From positions 124,001 through 188,000 of the forward strand of contig NZ_JADKPT010000001.1 of the NCBI RefSeq assembly GCF_015351595.1: 64,000 bases of DNA, given 5' to 3'. Shown one piece after another: positions 1-10,082 of this stretch. Made by a program: the position numbers and the translations under genes. Under the pieces are notes generated by a model. The model ran no database searches. It saw nothing but the letters and a program-made list of their open reading frames with translations, and had not been told where the DNA came from. The stretch is from Flavobacterium sp. LC2016-12 (GTDB taxonomy: Bacteria > Bacteroidota > Bacteroidia > Flavobacteriales > Flavobacteriaceae). Each line of letters opens with the position of its first letter. Position 1 is the stretch's first letter.

Positions 1-1
1 A

Positions 2-820
2 GTTTCAAAAGCAAATGCTTTAAATTCTCTTGCATTACAATTACAAAGACCTTATCTTTATATGGGATTGATTATTACGGTTTTAGCTTTGTTAGTTAAG
101 CTTTCTCCACTCCCGGAAATTGATTTGGATGAAGAAGGGAATATTTCAAATTTGAGTATTTTCAAACAAATTAAAAATGCATTCAGACGTCCTCAATTGG
201 TTTTGGGAGTGATCACTTTAATGTTGTATTTAGCTGCGGAAGTTTTGGCTGGAGATTCAATTGGAGGCTTCGGAAAACAATTAGGAGTGTATGGAGATGA
301 AGGAAATTTTTATCTAAAGTTAACTTCTTTCACCATGTCAGCTATGGTTGTGGGATATATACTAGGGATAACGTTGATTCCAAAATATCTTTCACAGGTT
401 ACGGCTTTAAAAGGTTCTGGAATTTTAGGAATCATTTTGGTTTTAGCAATTGTTATTATTTCACCTAAATTAATGATTCAATTACCTGGAATTCCAAATT
501 TGCCAATTGTAATTCTTTTAGTAGCATTACTTGGTTTGGCAAATGCACTTTGCTGGCCGGCAATTTGGCCAATGGCTCTTGAAGATTTAGGAGGATATAC
601 TAAGATTGGAAGTGCCATTTTGATTATGGGAATTATTGGAGGAGCTATTTTTCCTTTATTATATGGATTGATTACAGAAACTATAAATACATCAAATATT
701 GCAGCAGGAACTCAGGAGGTTTCAAGAAGCGGAAATCAGCTTGCCTATTTAATGTTGTTGCCATCTTATATAATGATTCTTTTCTATGCAGTAAAAGGTC
801 ATAAATACCGAAAATGGTAG
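2..820 (+). CDS. Sugar MFS transporter (FucP/GluP/NagP type), C-terminal part
   Basis: The frame is open from base 2 through the ATG at 62, so this is the 3' part of a gene cut by the window edge; 272 residues are visible. The residues just before the ATG (VSKANALNSLALQLQRPYLY) look like the inside of an MFS protein, so the ATG is not the start. At least six hydrophobic helices follow, including a helix with NALCWPAIWPMALEDLGGYT and a final GGAIFPLLYGLI stretch, typical of the fucose/glucose/galactose/GlcNAc proton symporters of the inner membrane. It sits 34 bp before a nagB fusion on the same strand, so I infer an amino-sugar operon and possibly N-acetylglucosamine as substrate. The substrate itself cannot be read from the sequence. 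Confidence 0.85.
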   Translation, partial: VSKANALNSLALQLQRPYLYMGLIITVLALLVKLSPLPEIDLDEEGNISNLSIFKQIKNAFRRPQLVLGVITLMLYLAAEVLAGDSIGGFGKQLGVYGDEGNFYLKLTSFTMSAMVVGYILGITLIPKYLSQVTALKGSGILGIILVLAIVIISPKLMIQLPGIPNLPIVILLVALLGLANALCWPAIWPMALEDLGGYTKIGSAILIMGIIGGAIFPLLYGLITETINTSNIAAGTQEVSRSGNQLAYLMLLPSYIMILFYAVKGHKYRKW

Positions 821-854
821 AATAAACACGAGAAATTAAAAAAAAAACTATATC

Positions 855-2783
855 ATGTTAAAAAGTAAAATCGACAAAGCAACAGGATTCGAAAAACGAT
901 TCGAAAACATCAACACGGTTGTTTTTGAAAATTCTTCTGATGCTTCAAAAGCAGTTGCTCAGGAAATTGCGGCTTTAATTCAATCCAAACAAAAAGAGAA
1001 TCAACCATGTATTTTAGGTCTTGCAACTGGTTCTTCTCCAAAAGGATTGTATGCTGAATTAGTTCGTTTGCATAAAGAAGAGGGATTGAGTTTTAAGAAC
1101 GTAATCAGTTTCAATCTGGATGAATATTATCCGATGGAGCCAAACTCAATCAACAGTTATGTTCGTTTTATGAAAGAATTACTGTTTGATCATGTCGATA
1201 TTTTACCTGAAAATGCCCACGTTCCGGACGGACTTTTAACAAAAGAACAAATTGCAGATTATTGCCATGATTATGAAGCTAAAATTGAAGCTTTAGGCGG
1301 AATCGATTTGCAGATTTTAGGAATTGGAGGAAACGGACATATCGGTTTTAACGAATCTGGTTCGCTTCAAAACTCTAAAACGCGTTTAGTCGCTTTGGAT
1401 CATATTACAAGAGTTGCGGCAAGCAAAGATTTCTTCGGATTAAGTAATACACCAAGAACGGCAATAACGCTTGGTGTCAAAAAAATCATGGAGGCAAAAC
1501 AAGTTATTTTGATGGCTTGGGGAGAAGGGAAATCAAACATTGTAAAAAAATCGGTAGAAGATGAAGTGACGAATCGAGTACCAGCTTCATTTTTACAGGA
1601 ACACAATAACGCCGTTTTTATTTTAGATAAGGAAGCTTCTTCAAAGTTAACCAGAATTAACAAACCTTGGTTGGTAGAAAAAGTAATCTGGACAGATAAA
1701 TTAATTAGAAAAGCGGTTTTAGGATTGGCGCTTCAGCTTAAAAAACCAATTTTAATGTTAACTGATGCTGATTATATCGAAAACGGAATGAGCGATTTAT
1801 TGGCAGATTCTGGCCCGGCTTACGATATCAATATTAAAATCTTTAATAAACTTCAAAATACAATCACGGGCTGGCCAGGAGGAAAGCCAAATGCCGATGA
1901 TTCTAATCGTCCGGAAAGAGCTGAACCGGCTAAAAAACGTGTATTGATTTTCAGTCCACACCCTGATGATGATATTATTAGTATGGGAGGAACGTTCATG
2001 CGTTTGCAGGAGCAAGGGCATGAAGTTCATGTTGCGTATCAAACTTCAGGAAATATCGCTGTAGCGGATGATGAAGCATTACGTTTTGCAAGATTCGTGA
2101 TTGATTACAATGAGAAATTCGGAATCAAAAGTGCTCAGGCAGATGATATTTACCAAAAAGCGGCGACTTTCTTAACCAATAAAAAGAACAGCGAAATTGA
2201 TATTCCGGAAGTGCGTTATATCAAAGGATTGATCAGGAAAGGAGAAGCGAGAGCAACAAGTCATTTTGTTGGATTGACAGACGATCAGATTCATTTTATG
2301 GAATTACCATTTTATGAAACAGGAACAATTGAGAAAAAACCACTTGGAAAAGAAGATATTCAATTGACAATGGATTTGATTGAAAAAATCAAACCACATC
2401 AAATCTATGCAGCGGGAGATTTAGCAGATCCACACGGAACACATAAAGTATGTCTGGATGCTATTTTTGAAGCCGTAAAAGCCTTGAAACCAAAATCATT
2501 CATGGATGATTGCTGGTTATGGTTGTACAGAGGAGCATGGCAGGAATGGGGAATTGACGAAGTGGAGATGGCAGTACCAATGAGCCCGGATCAGGTTTTG
2601 GCAAAACGTCACGGAATCTTCAAGCACCAGTCTCAAAAAGATGGTGTAGTTTTTCAAGGAACTGATGCCAGAGAGTTTTGGCAAAGAGCCGAAGACCGCA
2701 ATGCAGAAACAGCAGCGTTATACCAACAATTAGGTTTGGCCACATATGCTGCTATGGAGGCTTTTGTGAGATGGCACTACTAA
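855..2783 (+). CDS. nagB: Glucosamine-6-phosphate deaminase fused to a PIG-L deacetylase-like domain
   Basis: 642 residues, far longer than the roughly 265 of stand-alone NagB. Residues 20-270 form the deaminase/isomerase, which converts glucosamine-6-phosphate to fructose-6-phosphate and ammonia: the phosphate loop is LATGSSPKG (56-64), FNLDEYYPM (86-94) holds the catalytic Asp89, and GNGHIGFNE (159-167) holds His162 and Glu167. A linker leads to a PIG-L/LmbE domain at about 361-640 with the zinc motif HPDDD (369-373) and a second DPHGTH motif (525-530). PIG-L proteins are zinc-dependent N-deacetylases of GlcNAc conjugates, so one polypeptide could deacetylate and then deaminate. This fusion is known in Bacteroidota, but the activity of the C-terminal half is inferred. 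It is probably cotranscribed with the upstream sugar transporter. Cytoplasmic; no signal peptide. Confidence 0.93.
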   Translation: MLKSKIDKATGFEKRFENINTVVFENSSDASKAVAQEIAALIQSKQKENQPCILGLATGSSPKGLYAELVRLHKEEGLSFKNVISFNLDEYYPMEPNSINSYVRFMKELLFDHVDILPENAHVPDGLLTKEQIADYCHDYEAKIEALGGIDLQILGIGGNGHIGFNESGSLQNSKTRLVALDHITRVAASKDFFGLSNTPRTAITLGVKKIMEAKQVILMAWGEGKSNIVKKSVEDEVTNRVPASFLQEHNNAVFILDKEASSKLTRINKPWLVEKVIWTDKLIRKAVLGLALQLKKPILMLTDADYIENGMSDLLADSGPAYDINIKIFNKLQNTITGWPGGKPNADDSNRPERAEPAKKRVLIFSPHPDDDIISMGGTFMRLQEQGHEVHVAYQTSGNIAVADDEALRFARFVIDYNEKFGIKSAQADDIYQKAATFLTNKKNSEIDIPEVRYIKGLIRKGEARATSHFVGLTDDQIHFMELPFYETGTIEKKPLGKEDIQLTMDLIEKIKPHQIYAAGDLADPHGTHKVCLDAIFEAVKALKPKSFMDDCWLWLYRGAWQEWGIDEVEMAVPMSPDQVLAKRHGIFKHQSQKDGVVFQGTDAREFWQRAEDRNAETAALYQQLGLATYAAMEAFVRWHY

Positions 2784-2806
2784 GTTGCTAAGGTTCTGAG
2801 ATGCTA

Positions 2807-2822
2807 TCCCGAGACTTCGGGA
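2807..2822. repeat. Small GC-rich hairpin TCCCGA-GACT-TCGGGA
   Basis: A 6-bp perfect stem with a 4-nt loop lies just after nagB and is followed by CTAAGTTTTT. It directly precedes the larger palindromic repeat at 2836 and may be part of the same composite intergenic element. It could also act as a weak terminator for nagB. Confidence 0.5.
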
Positions 2823-2835
2823 CTAAGTTTTTATA

Positions 2836-2888
2836 TTCGCCACGAATTCACGAATTGATTTAAATATAATTCGTGAATTCGTGGCGAA
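2836..2888. repeat. Palindromic intergenic repeat, GCCACGAATTCACGAATT family, copy 1
   Basis: Two perfectly complementary 21-nt arms (2836-2856 and 2868-2888) flank an 11-nt loop. The arm core GCCACGAATTCACGAATT recurs at 9433-9450, and a single related arm lies at 26864-26886. The spacing, perfect pairing and recurrence in intergenic sites point to a REP/MITE-like dispersed element. It could also end nagB transcription. Confidence 0.8.
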
Positions 2889-3001
2889 ATCTTTTTAATC
2901 TGTAGCAAAAAAATAAAAAATTAGAATAGCTTTGCAATAATTAGAAGCAAGAAAGAGAATAAATCTATATTCTTTTCTCTTGCTTCTTTCTTCTTTAAAA
3001 A

Positions 3002-3235
3002 ATGGAACAAGACAAAAAACTTCTCATAAAATTAGCTCATACCAAAATGCCTTTCGGGAAATACGAAGGTCGTTTTTTAATTGATTTACCTGAATATTAC
3101 GTGGTTTGGTATCATAATAAAGGTTTTCCCAATGGAGAATTAGGACAGCAATTGCAGCTTATTTACGAATTAAAATTAAATGGTTTAGAAGAATTAATTC
3201 GAAATATTAAAAAGCAATATCCAAAAACCAATTAA
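3002..3235 (+). CDS. DUF3820 family small protein
   Basis: 77 residues, full length for the family. The pattern MPFGKYEGRFLIDLPEYYVVW, then GFPNGELGQQLQLIYELK and NGLEELI, matches DUF3820, a short cytoplasmic family sometimes labelled as a quorum-regulated virulence factor but without an established reaction. There is no signal peptide or membrane segment. A TAGCTTTG sequence at 2927-2934 fits the -7 promoter consensus, without a clear -33 TTG, so the gene may have its own promoter. It stands alone between the nagB repeat region and the long pyrG leader. Confidence 0.8.
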   Translation: MEQDKKLLIKLAHTKMPFGKYEGRFLIDLPEYYVVWYHNKGFPNGELGQQLQLIYELKLNGLEELIRNIKKQYPKTN

Positions 3236-3290
3236 ATAGTAGGAAAAATCTTTGGTGGTTTAATTTTTTTTATTTAAGTTTGATGTATAT

Positions 3291-3480
3291 AATATTATAA
3301 TTTTTAAAAACTAATTGATACCACAGAATTCAAGACTGAATTTGTAAATGTGTACAAGTCAATATTTTGAAATTATAATAGACATAAAAAATATTATAAT
3401 TTTTAAAAACAAATTGGCACCACAGAATTCAAGACTGAATTTATAAATGTGTACAGGTCGATGTTTTAAAATTATAATAT
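3291..3480. repeat. Two tandem ~89-bp direct repeats, 99-bp period, with inverted ends
   Basis: Unit 1 (3292-3380) and unit 2 (3391-3479) align without gaps with about 8 mismatches in 89 positions, separated by 10 bp. Each unit begins ATATTATAATTTT. Unit 2 ends AAAATTATAATAT, its exact 13-nt reverse complement (3391-3403 against 3468-3480). A short internal dyad AATTCA-AGAC-TGAATT is conserved in both. The layout resembles two adjacent copies of a small terminal-inverted-repeat element, or a duplicated regulatory block. No ORF lies inside. Confidence 0.85.
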
Positions 3481-3624
3481 TTTTTTTTGCTTAAACTTTC
3501 CTGTGAAAATATAATTTTAGGTAGAAAGTAAAATGACTTTGCAATTATTATTAAATTAGAGAGTGATAATTAGTGTCAATTTAAATACATTCTTCAAAAA
3601 TAATCCTAATAAATCCTTAAAATT

Positions 3625-3650
3625 ATCGATTACAAAACCAAGTAATCGAT
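3625..3650. promoter_or_regulatory. Perfect dyad ATCGATTAC-N8-GTAATCGAT upstream of pyrG promoter
   Basis: The 9-bp arms at 3625-3633 and 3642-3650 are exact reverse complements and end 35 bp before the -33 box of the pyrG promoter, so this is a candidate activator or repressor site. The rest of the 522-bp gap 3236-3757 holds the tandem repeat, this dyad and the promoter; I see no gene in it. Confidence 0.45.
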
Positions 3651-3658
3651 CTAATTAA

Positions 3659-5371
<1,713 letters not shown>

Positions 5372-5454
5372 TAATTAATATTCTAAAAAGGATGTAACGT
5401 TTGAGTCTAACTCATTACTAATAACCTTTAACGGATAACTTTTTTAAATTTATA

Positions 5455-7365
5455 ATGGAAGAAAAAAAATTTGACCTTAATTCAATCATTGGTTTTGTAT
5501 TGATATTTGGAATTTTGATTTGGATTATGTACCAAAATCAGCCTTCTGATAAGGAAATTGCTGCTGAAAAAGCCAAGAAAGAATTAGTTGCTAAGCAAGA
5601 AGCTCAGGCTAAAGCTGATAAAACTAAAACAGCTATTTTACCTGTTGCTGCTGCAACACCTGGTGATACGGTTCAATTAGCAAAATTGCAACAAACTTTA
5701 GGTGGTTTTGCTTATTCAGCTACACTTCCTTCTGCAAAAGAAGGTTTTACAACTATTGAAAACGAAAAGATGATACTGAAAATCGCCAATAAAGGTGGTT
5801 ACATAGTTGAAGCTAAGTTGAAAGAATTCAAAAGATTTGAGAAAAACTCCGGGCAGTTAATAGAATTAATTAGAGACAATAATTCGAATCTAAACATTCA
5901 GTTACAAACTACAGATAACAGAACTTTAAATTCTAAGGATTTATATTTTGAACCAACGTTGACTAAAAACGGAGCAGATCAAATCTTAACAATGCGTTTG
6001 AAAGCGGGTGCAAACGAATTTTTAGAATATAAATACATCTTAAAAGCAAATGACTACTTAGTTGGTTTTGATATTCGTTCCCAAGGATTGAATAAAGTCT
6101 TAAATTCTTCTAAACCATTAGATTTACAATGGGATTTGAAAAGTTACAGAAACGAAAAAAGTGTTTCTATTGAAAAGAGATATGCTCTGTTAGAATATGA
6201 ATATGGTGATGAAAAATATAACTATTTAAATACAGGTGTAGGAAAAGAAGATACTCCGGAAAAAGTAAGCTATATAGCTTTTAAACAGCACTTTTTTACT
6301 GCTATTTTAGCGACAGACAAACCATTCGAAAAATCTAAGCTGCAATCTGATGATTTAGTTAAAGACGAGGTTATCGATACAACATTTGTGAAGCAGTTTA
6401 GAGCAACAGTTCCTTTAGCTTTTTCTAATGGGGAAGTTGATTATAAGATGCACTGGTATTTTGGACCGGCTGATTACAAAACTTTAAAATCATACGATAA
6501 AAACTTCGAAAAAATTATTCCGTTAGGTTGGGGAATTTTTGGATGGATTAATAAATGGATTTTCATTCCGTTATTCGGATTCTTAAGTTCAACAATTGGA
6601 TTGTCATTAGGAATTGCAATTATCATCTTTACGATTATTATCAAATTGGCGATGTCGCCAATTACATATAAATCATTCTTGTCACAGGCTAAAATGAAAG
6701 TTTTACGTCCTGAAATTACAGAGTTGGGAGAAAAGTTTAAAAAAGACCCAATGAAGAAACAACAAGAAACAATGAAATTGTATAACAAAGCAGGAGTAAA
6801 CCCAATGGCAGGATGTATCCCGGCATTGATTCAGCTTCCTTTTATGTATGCATCATTCCAGTTCTTTCCGTCAGCTTTTGAGTTAAGACAAAAAAGTTTC
6901 CTTTGGGCAGACGATTTATCATCTTTTGATGCAGTAGTACAATTACCATTCAATATTCCATTATATGGAAGTCATATTAGTTTGTTCCCAATTTTGGCAG
7001 CAATTGCGATTTTCTTTTACATGAAAATGACATCTGGAGATCAGCAAATGGCAGCTCCTCAGCAAGAAGGTATGCCGGATATGGCAAAAATGATGAAAAT
7101 CATGATTTATGTTTCGCCATTAATGATGTTGATTTTCTTCAATAGTTATGGTGCTGGTTTGAGTTTGTATAACTTTATTTCGAACTTAATTACAATCGGA
7201 ATTATGTTTGTAATCAAAAACTATATTGTTGATACAGATAAAATTCATGCTCAAATTCAGGAGAACAAATTAAAAGAGCCTAAAAAACAAAGCAAGTTTC
7301 AGCAACGTCTTCAGGAAGTTATGGAGCAACAAGAGGCTGCAAAAGGTCAAAATAAAAAGAAATAA
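5455..7365 (+). CDS. yidC: Membrane protein insertase YidC
   Basis: 636 residues. An N-terminal membrane anchor (about 9-26) precedes a long periplasmic beta-sandwich domain (about 85-350) typical of Gram-negative YidC. The conserved Oxa1/YidC core, with five predicted membrane segments (about 360-600), follows, including the region KAGVNPMAGCIPALIQLPFMYASF. The tail is strongly basic and glutamine-rich, as expected for ribosome contact. YidC inserts membrane proteins alone or with SecYEG. The gene follows pyrG on the same strand and ends at a strong bidirectional terminator. No anomalies seen. Confidence 0.97.
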   Translation: MEEKKFDLNSIIGFVLIFGILIWIMYQNQPSDKEIAAEKAKKELVAKQEAQAKADKTKTAILPVAAATPGDTVQLAKLQQTLGGFAYSATLPSAKEGFTTIENEKMILKIANKGGYIVEAKLKEFKRFEKNSGQLIELIRDNNSNLNIQLQTTDNRTLNSKDLYFEPTLTKNGADQILTMRLKAGANEFLEYKYILKANDYLVGFDIRSQGLNKVLNSSKPLDLQWDLKSYRNEKSVSIEKRYALLEYEYGDEKYNYLNTGVGKEDTPEKVSYIAFKQHFFTAILATDKPFEKSKLQSDDLVKDEVIDTTFVKQFRATVPLAFSNGEVDYKMHWYFGPADYKTLKSYDKNFEKIIPLGWGIFGWINKWIFIPLFGFLSSTIGLSLGIAIIIFTIIIKLAMSPITYKSFLSQAKMKVLRPEITELGEKFKKDPMKKQQETMKLYNKAGVNPMAGCIPALIQLPFMYASFQFFPSAFELRQKSFLWADDLSSFDAVVQLPFNIPLYGSHISLFPILAAIAIFFYMKMTSGDQQMAAPQQEGMPDMAKMMKIMIYVSPLMMLIFFNSYGAGLSLYNFISNLITIGIMFVIKNYIVDTDKIHAQIQENKLKEPKKQSKFQQRLQEVMEQQEAAKGQNKKK

Positions 7366-7372
7366 TAATATT

Positions 7373-7403
7373 AAAAAGCCGTCTAATTAGACGGCTTTTT
7401 TTT
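7373..7403. terminator. Terminator after yidC, shared with convergent gene
   Basis: AAAAAGCCGTCT, AATT loop, AGACGGCTTTTTTT: a perfect stem with T tract on the plus strand and a matching A tract on the other side. It lies between the convergent yidC and FAS1 genes, so it can serve both. Confidence 0.9.
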
Positions 7404-7405
7404 AA

Positions 7406-8383
7406 TTAAAAATCAGGTAAAAGAACTTTGTCTATTACATGAATAATTCCATTTGAACATTGCACATCTGTAGCTACTATATTGCTTACTCTACTACTTG
7501 CATCAGTGATTGTCGCACCGCCAGTTAAGCCAATTGTAAAATTCTGACCAGCAAAGGTGCTTACAACTTGTCCATTTGTTAATGAAGTTGACTGCACATT
7601 AGCTCCTGCAACAACATGATATTTTAAAGTGGTCTCTAAAACATTAGCTGGAATAGCAGCAAGTCCGGAAAATCCAGTTTCAGTTAAGAAACTTGTAAAA
7701 GCCGCATTTGTGGGAGCAAAAACGGTAAACGGTGAATTAGCTGTTCCGGATAGTATTCCTGCAAAACCAGATGAAGGATTGAAAGTTAAAGCAGCAACAA
7801 GGGTAGTGAAGTTTTTATTGGCTACCGCATGATTAACAATAGTAGGTAATCCGATAACACCGTCAACTATATGAATAATTCCGTTTGATGCTTCAACATC
7901 TGCAGTAGTGACTGTTGCTCCACCATTTGTTTTTCCACCATTGATATCGACACCAGAGCCTTTTTCAAGATACATACTTATGGTATTTGAAGATGAAGCA
8001 CTTCCTTTTGCTAAAGTCTTTACATATCCCGTGGCAATTTCTGTCGATTTTACTTTCGTAATTAAAACATGATTTAATAATATTTCTTTTAGAGCGGGAA
8101 CAGGAACTGCATTTAAATTAGCATAACCATTGGCAGTTAAAAATGCACTAAAAGCGGTATTAGTAGGTGCGAAAACGGTATAAGAACCGGAAGAATTTAG
8201 TGTGGTTGCCAAATCAGCTTTTTCAAGAGCTGCAACCAAAGAGGTTAGATTAGGATTTGCTTTCGCAATAGAGACGATCGTTTGGGGTTGTTGAGATGAA
8301 TCATCATCATCATTGTTACATGAAATACTGACGAAAGCAATTAATGCCAATAAAGCAATTAATTTAATTTTGATTGTTTTCAT
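7406..8383 (-). CDS. Fasciclin (FAS1) domain lipoprotein, two FAS1 repeats
   Basis: 325 residues. The N-terminus is a lipoprotein signal ending SIS-Cys22, and the following NNDDDD resembles the acidic export signal that sends Bacteroidota lipoproteins to the cell surface. Two FAS1 domains follow (about 38-178 and 183-325). Each has the H1-type motif YTVFAPTNTAF or FTVFAPTNAAF and a C-terminal NGIIHIVD or NGIIHVID motif. FAS1 domains mediate adhesion, so a surface adhesin or matrix role is likely but not proven. It is a single gene, convergent with yidC and divergent from the next gene. The start is the first Met before a clean signal. Confidence 0.92.
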   Translation of the reverse strand: MKTIKIKLIALLALIAFVSISCNNDDDDSSQQPQTIVSIAKANPNLTSLVAALEKADLATTLNSSGSYTVFAPTNTAFSAFLTANGYANLNAVPVPALKEILLNHVLITKVKSTEIATGYVKTLAKGSASSSNTISMYLEKGSGVDINGGKTNGGATVTTADVEASNGIIHIVDGVIGLPTIVNHAVANKNFTTLVAALTFNPSSGFAGILSGTANSPFTVFAPTNAAFTSFLTETGFSGLAAIPANVLETTLKYHVVAGANVQSTSLTNGQVVSTFAGQNFTIGLTGGATITDASSRVSNIVATDVQCSNGIIHVIDKVLLPDF

Positions 8384-8691
8384 AATATTGATTTTTTGTT
8401 TGTTACTGCTAAGTTATTTATTTTGTTTAACAATTTTACAAAAACATTAAACAATTATTTATTTTAATATTAATTTAACTTTTTTGTTTAATGGTTTTAA
8501 TGTGTTGGTTTTCAGTGTTTTTTTTATTGTTTTGTGGGTTTTTTTTGTACTTCCTTGTTTTTTTATGAGTCAGAAAAGTTAAACAGAATTTAAACTTGAT
8601 TTTAATTAAAAAAAGCGAAATTAATGTTGAAATGATCCTACTTTTGTAAATACTAAAAAATAATTTTTGCTGTTATATAGAAAAACGAATT
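8384..8691. other. Divergent intergenic region, AT-rich
   Basis: About 308 bp between two divergent genes. It is very T-rich on the plus strand (8465-8565) and holds no ORF. Only one promoter-like element is visible, at 8639-8646; I found no clear -7 box for the minus-strand FAS1 gene. Confidence 0.6.
8639..8646 (+). promoter_or_regulatory. Candidate -7 box TACTTTTG
   Basis: An exact TAnnTTTG match 45 bp before the MORN-type gene. There is no TTG at the ideal -33 distance, so it is only partly supported. Confidence 0.45.
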
Positions 8692-9396
8692 ATGAGAAAA
8701 TTTTGGATTTTATTGTTAATAAGCGCTTCCGCCTTTTCACAAGATTTCAACAAACTTGATACTAATGGAAAAAAAGACGGAGTCTGGAAAGGGACTTACG
8801 AACTTTCAAAACGTCCCCGTTATGAAGGAACTTTTAGTCATGGAAAAGAAACGGGAGTATTTAAATTTTTTGATGATACTAAAAAAGGAGATATTGTTGC
8901 AACACGTGATTTTACTTCTAATGACGGAAGCTCGTACACTATTTTTTACGATCAGAATAAAAATAAAGTAAGTGAGGGAAAAGAAGTGGGTAAATCGCGT
9001 GAAGGCGAATGGAAGTATTACCATAAAGCTTCGAAAGTAGTTATGACACTAGAAAATTATAAAAACGGAAAGCTGGACGGCGTAAGATCAGTTTTTTATC
9101 CGGATTCTAAAATTGCCGAAGAATTGACATACAAGAATGGTTTAAAAGAAGGAACATATAAAAAATACGGTCAAAACGCATTACTTTTAGAGCAAAGTAC
9201 CTATAAAAATAATGAATATAACGGAGAAGCTGTTTTTTACGATTCTGATGGAGTGATGGCTTCTAAAGGAAAATTTTTGAATGGAAAGAAAGTTGGAATG
9301 TGGCAGTTTTACTTAAAAGGGAAGTTAACCAAAGAAGTAAATATGAGCGATCCAAAAAGCAATTATAAAGCCGATTCAAAACCAAAGATGGAATAA
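8692..9396 (+). CDS. Exported MORN-variant repeat protein
   Basis: 234 residues with a short signal peptide (MRKFWILLLISASAFSQ). The body is a series of beta-hairpin repeats of about 22 residues with the pattern G-x-W-x-x-Y and Y-x-N-G-x-x-x-G, for example GVWKGTYE, REGEWKYYHK, KNGLKEGTYKKY and GMWQFYLKG. This is the MORN-like pattern that automated annotation often calls the YwqK antitoxin family, but in Bacteroidota these are usually exported proteins of unknown role. There is no toxin partner next to it, so I do not call an antitoxin. The product is probably periplasmic or surface-associated. Confidence 0.8.
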   Translation: MRKFWILLLISASAFSQDFNKLDTNGKKDGVWKGTYELSKRPRYEGTFSHGKETGVFKFFDDTKKGDIVATRDFTSNDGSSYTIFYDQNKNKVSEGKEVGKSREGEWKYYHKASKVVMTLENYKNGKLDGVRSVFYPDSKIAEELTYKNGLKEGTYKKYGQNALLLEQSTYKNNEYNGEAVFYDSDGVMASKGKFLNGKKVGMWQFYLKGKLTKEVNMSDPKSNYKADSKPKME

Positions 9397-9429
9397 TAGT
9401 TATTGAAACTGCTCGAGTAAAATTATTTT

Positions 9430-9487
9430 TTTGCCACGAATTCACGAATTTTTAAATCAATAATAAAATTCGTGAATTTGTGGCAAA
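9430..9487. repeat. Palindromic intergenic repeat, GCCACGAATTCACGAATT family, copy 2
   Basis: Arms 9430-9452 and 9465-9487 (23 nt) pair with one mismatch (an A opposite C or G-T wobble, depending on strand) around a 12-nt loop. The left arm is the same sequence as at 2838-2856. It sits between the MORN-type gene and the DUF4956 gene. Confidence 0.8.
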
Positions 9488-9524
9488 CTTTTTTCTAAAT
9501 TTGATTTGCTAATACTTTGATTAA

Positions 9525-10082
9525 ATGGATTTAAACGAGCTTATCGGAAGATTTTTATTATTGTTTTTTTCAATTTTGATTTTATATTTTTTCTCTAACA
9601 GAAAGGATAACGAAACCATAAATCCGCTGATGGTAATTGTTGGTCTTTGTACTTTTTCGCTTTGCTATTTATTTACCAAAATAGAAATTGGAGTAGGGAT
9701 TGGTTTCGGGTTATTTGCTATATTTTCAATTTTAAGATTCAGAACACAGTCTTTTACTGTAAATGCTATTATTTTCCTCTTTGCAACCATCACGCTTTCC
9801 ATTTTAGATATTATGTATCCGTATGAAAAGATTGAAGTATTATTGTTCTTTCAAATAATTATTATCGGATTTTACATTTTAGCTTCCATTTTAGTAAATA
9901 AAAAAGCTTCTAAATATTTGAATATTGTTGATGTGAAAATTCCATTGGAAGGTGATTTTTCACTAGACAATAAAAGAATTCGTCAATCGATTCAACAAAA
10001 AATTAATGTTGACGATTTCGAGTTCAAAATTATCCTGATCAATACAGTTTCGAATGAAATAGATTTACAGGTTTTTTATTGA
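9525..10082 (+). CDS. DUF4956 family membrane protein
   Basis: 185 residues. Four hydrophobic segments (about 8-24, 33-52, 55-72 and 77-125 in two parts) are followed by a soluble C-terminal domain of about 60 residues. The strongly conserved GFGLFAIFSILRFRTQ stretch (about 65-80) identifies DUF4956. Elsewhere this family often neighbours VTC-type polyphosphate polymerase or CotH genes; neither is visible here. Function unknown, inner membrane. Its stop codon (10080-10082) directly abuts the stop of the convergent gene at 10083, leaving no intergenic base. Confidence 0.85.
   Translation: MDLNELIGRFLLLFFSILILYFFSNRKDNETINPLMVIVGLCTFSLCYLFTKIEIGVGIGFGLFAIFSILRFRTQSFTVNAIIFLFATITLSILDIMYPYEKIEVLLFFQIIIIGFYILASILVNKKASKYLNIVDVKIPLEGDFSLDNKRIRQSIQQKINVDDFEFKIILINTVSNEIDLQVFY

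Noticed and set aside
6474-6788. Antisense ORF within yidC, and similar shadow frames in other long genes
   Set aside because: They lie fully inside strongly conserved genes on the other strand or in another frame, with no start signals or family features.
8692-9396. MORN-type protein as a YwqK antitoxin
   Set aside because: It has a signal peptide and no toxin neighbour; the antitoxin label is a common transfer annotation for MORN-like repeats.
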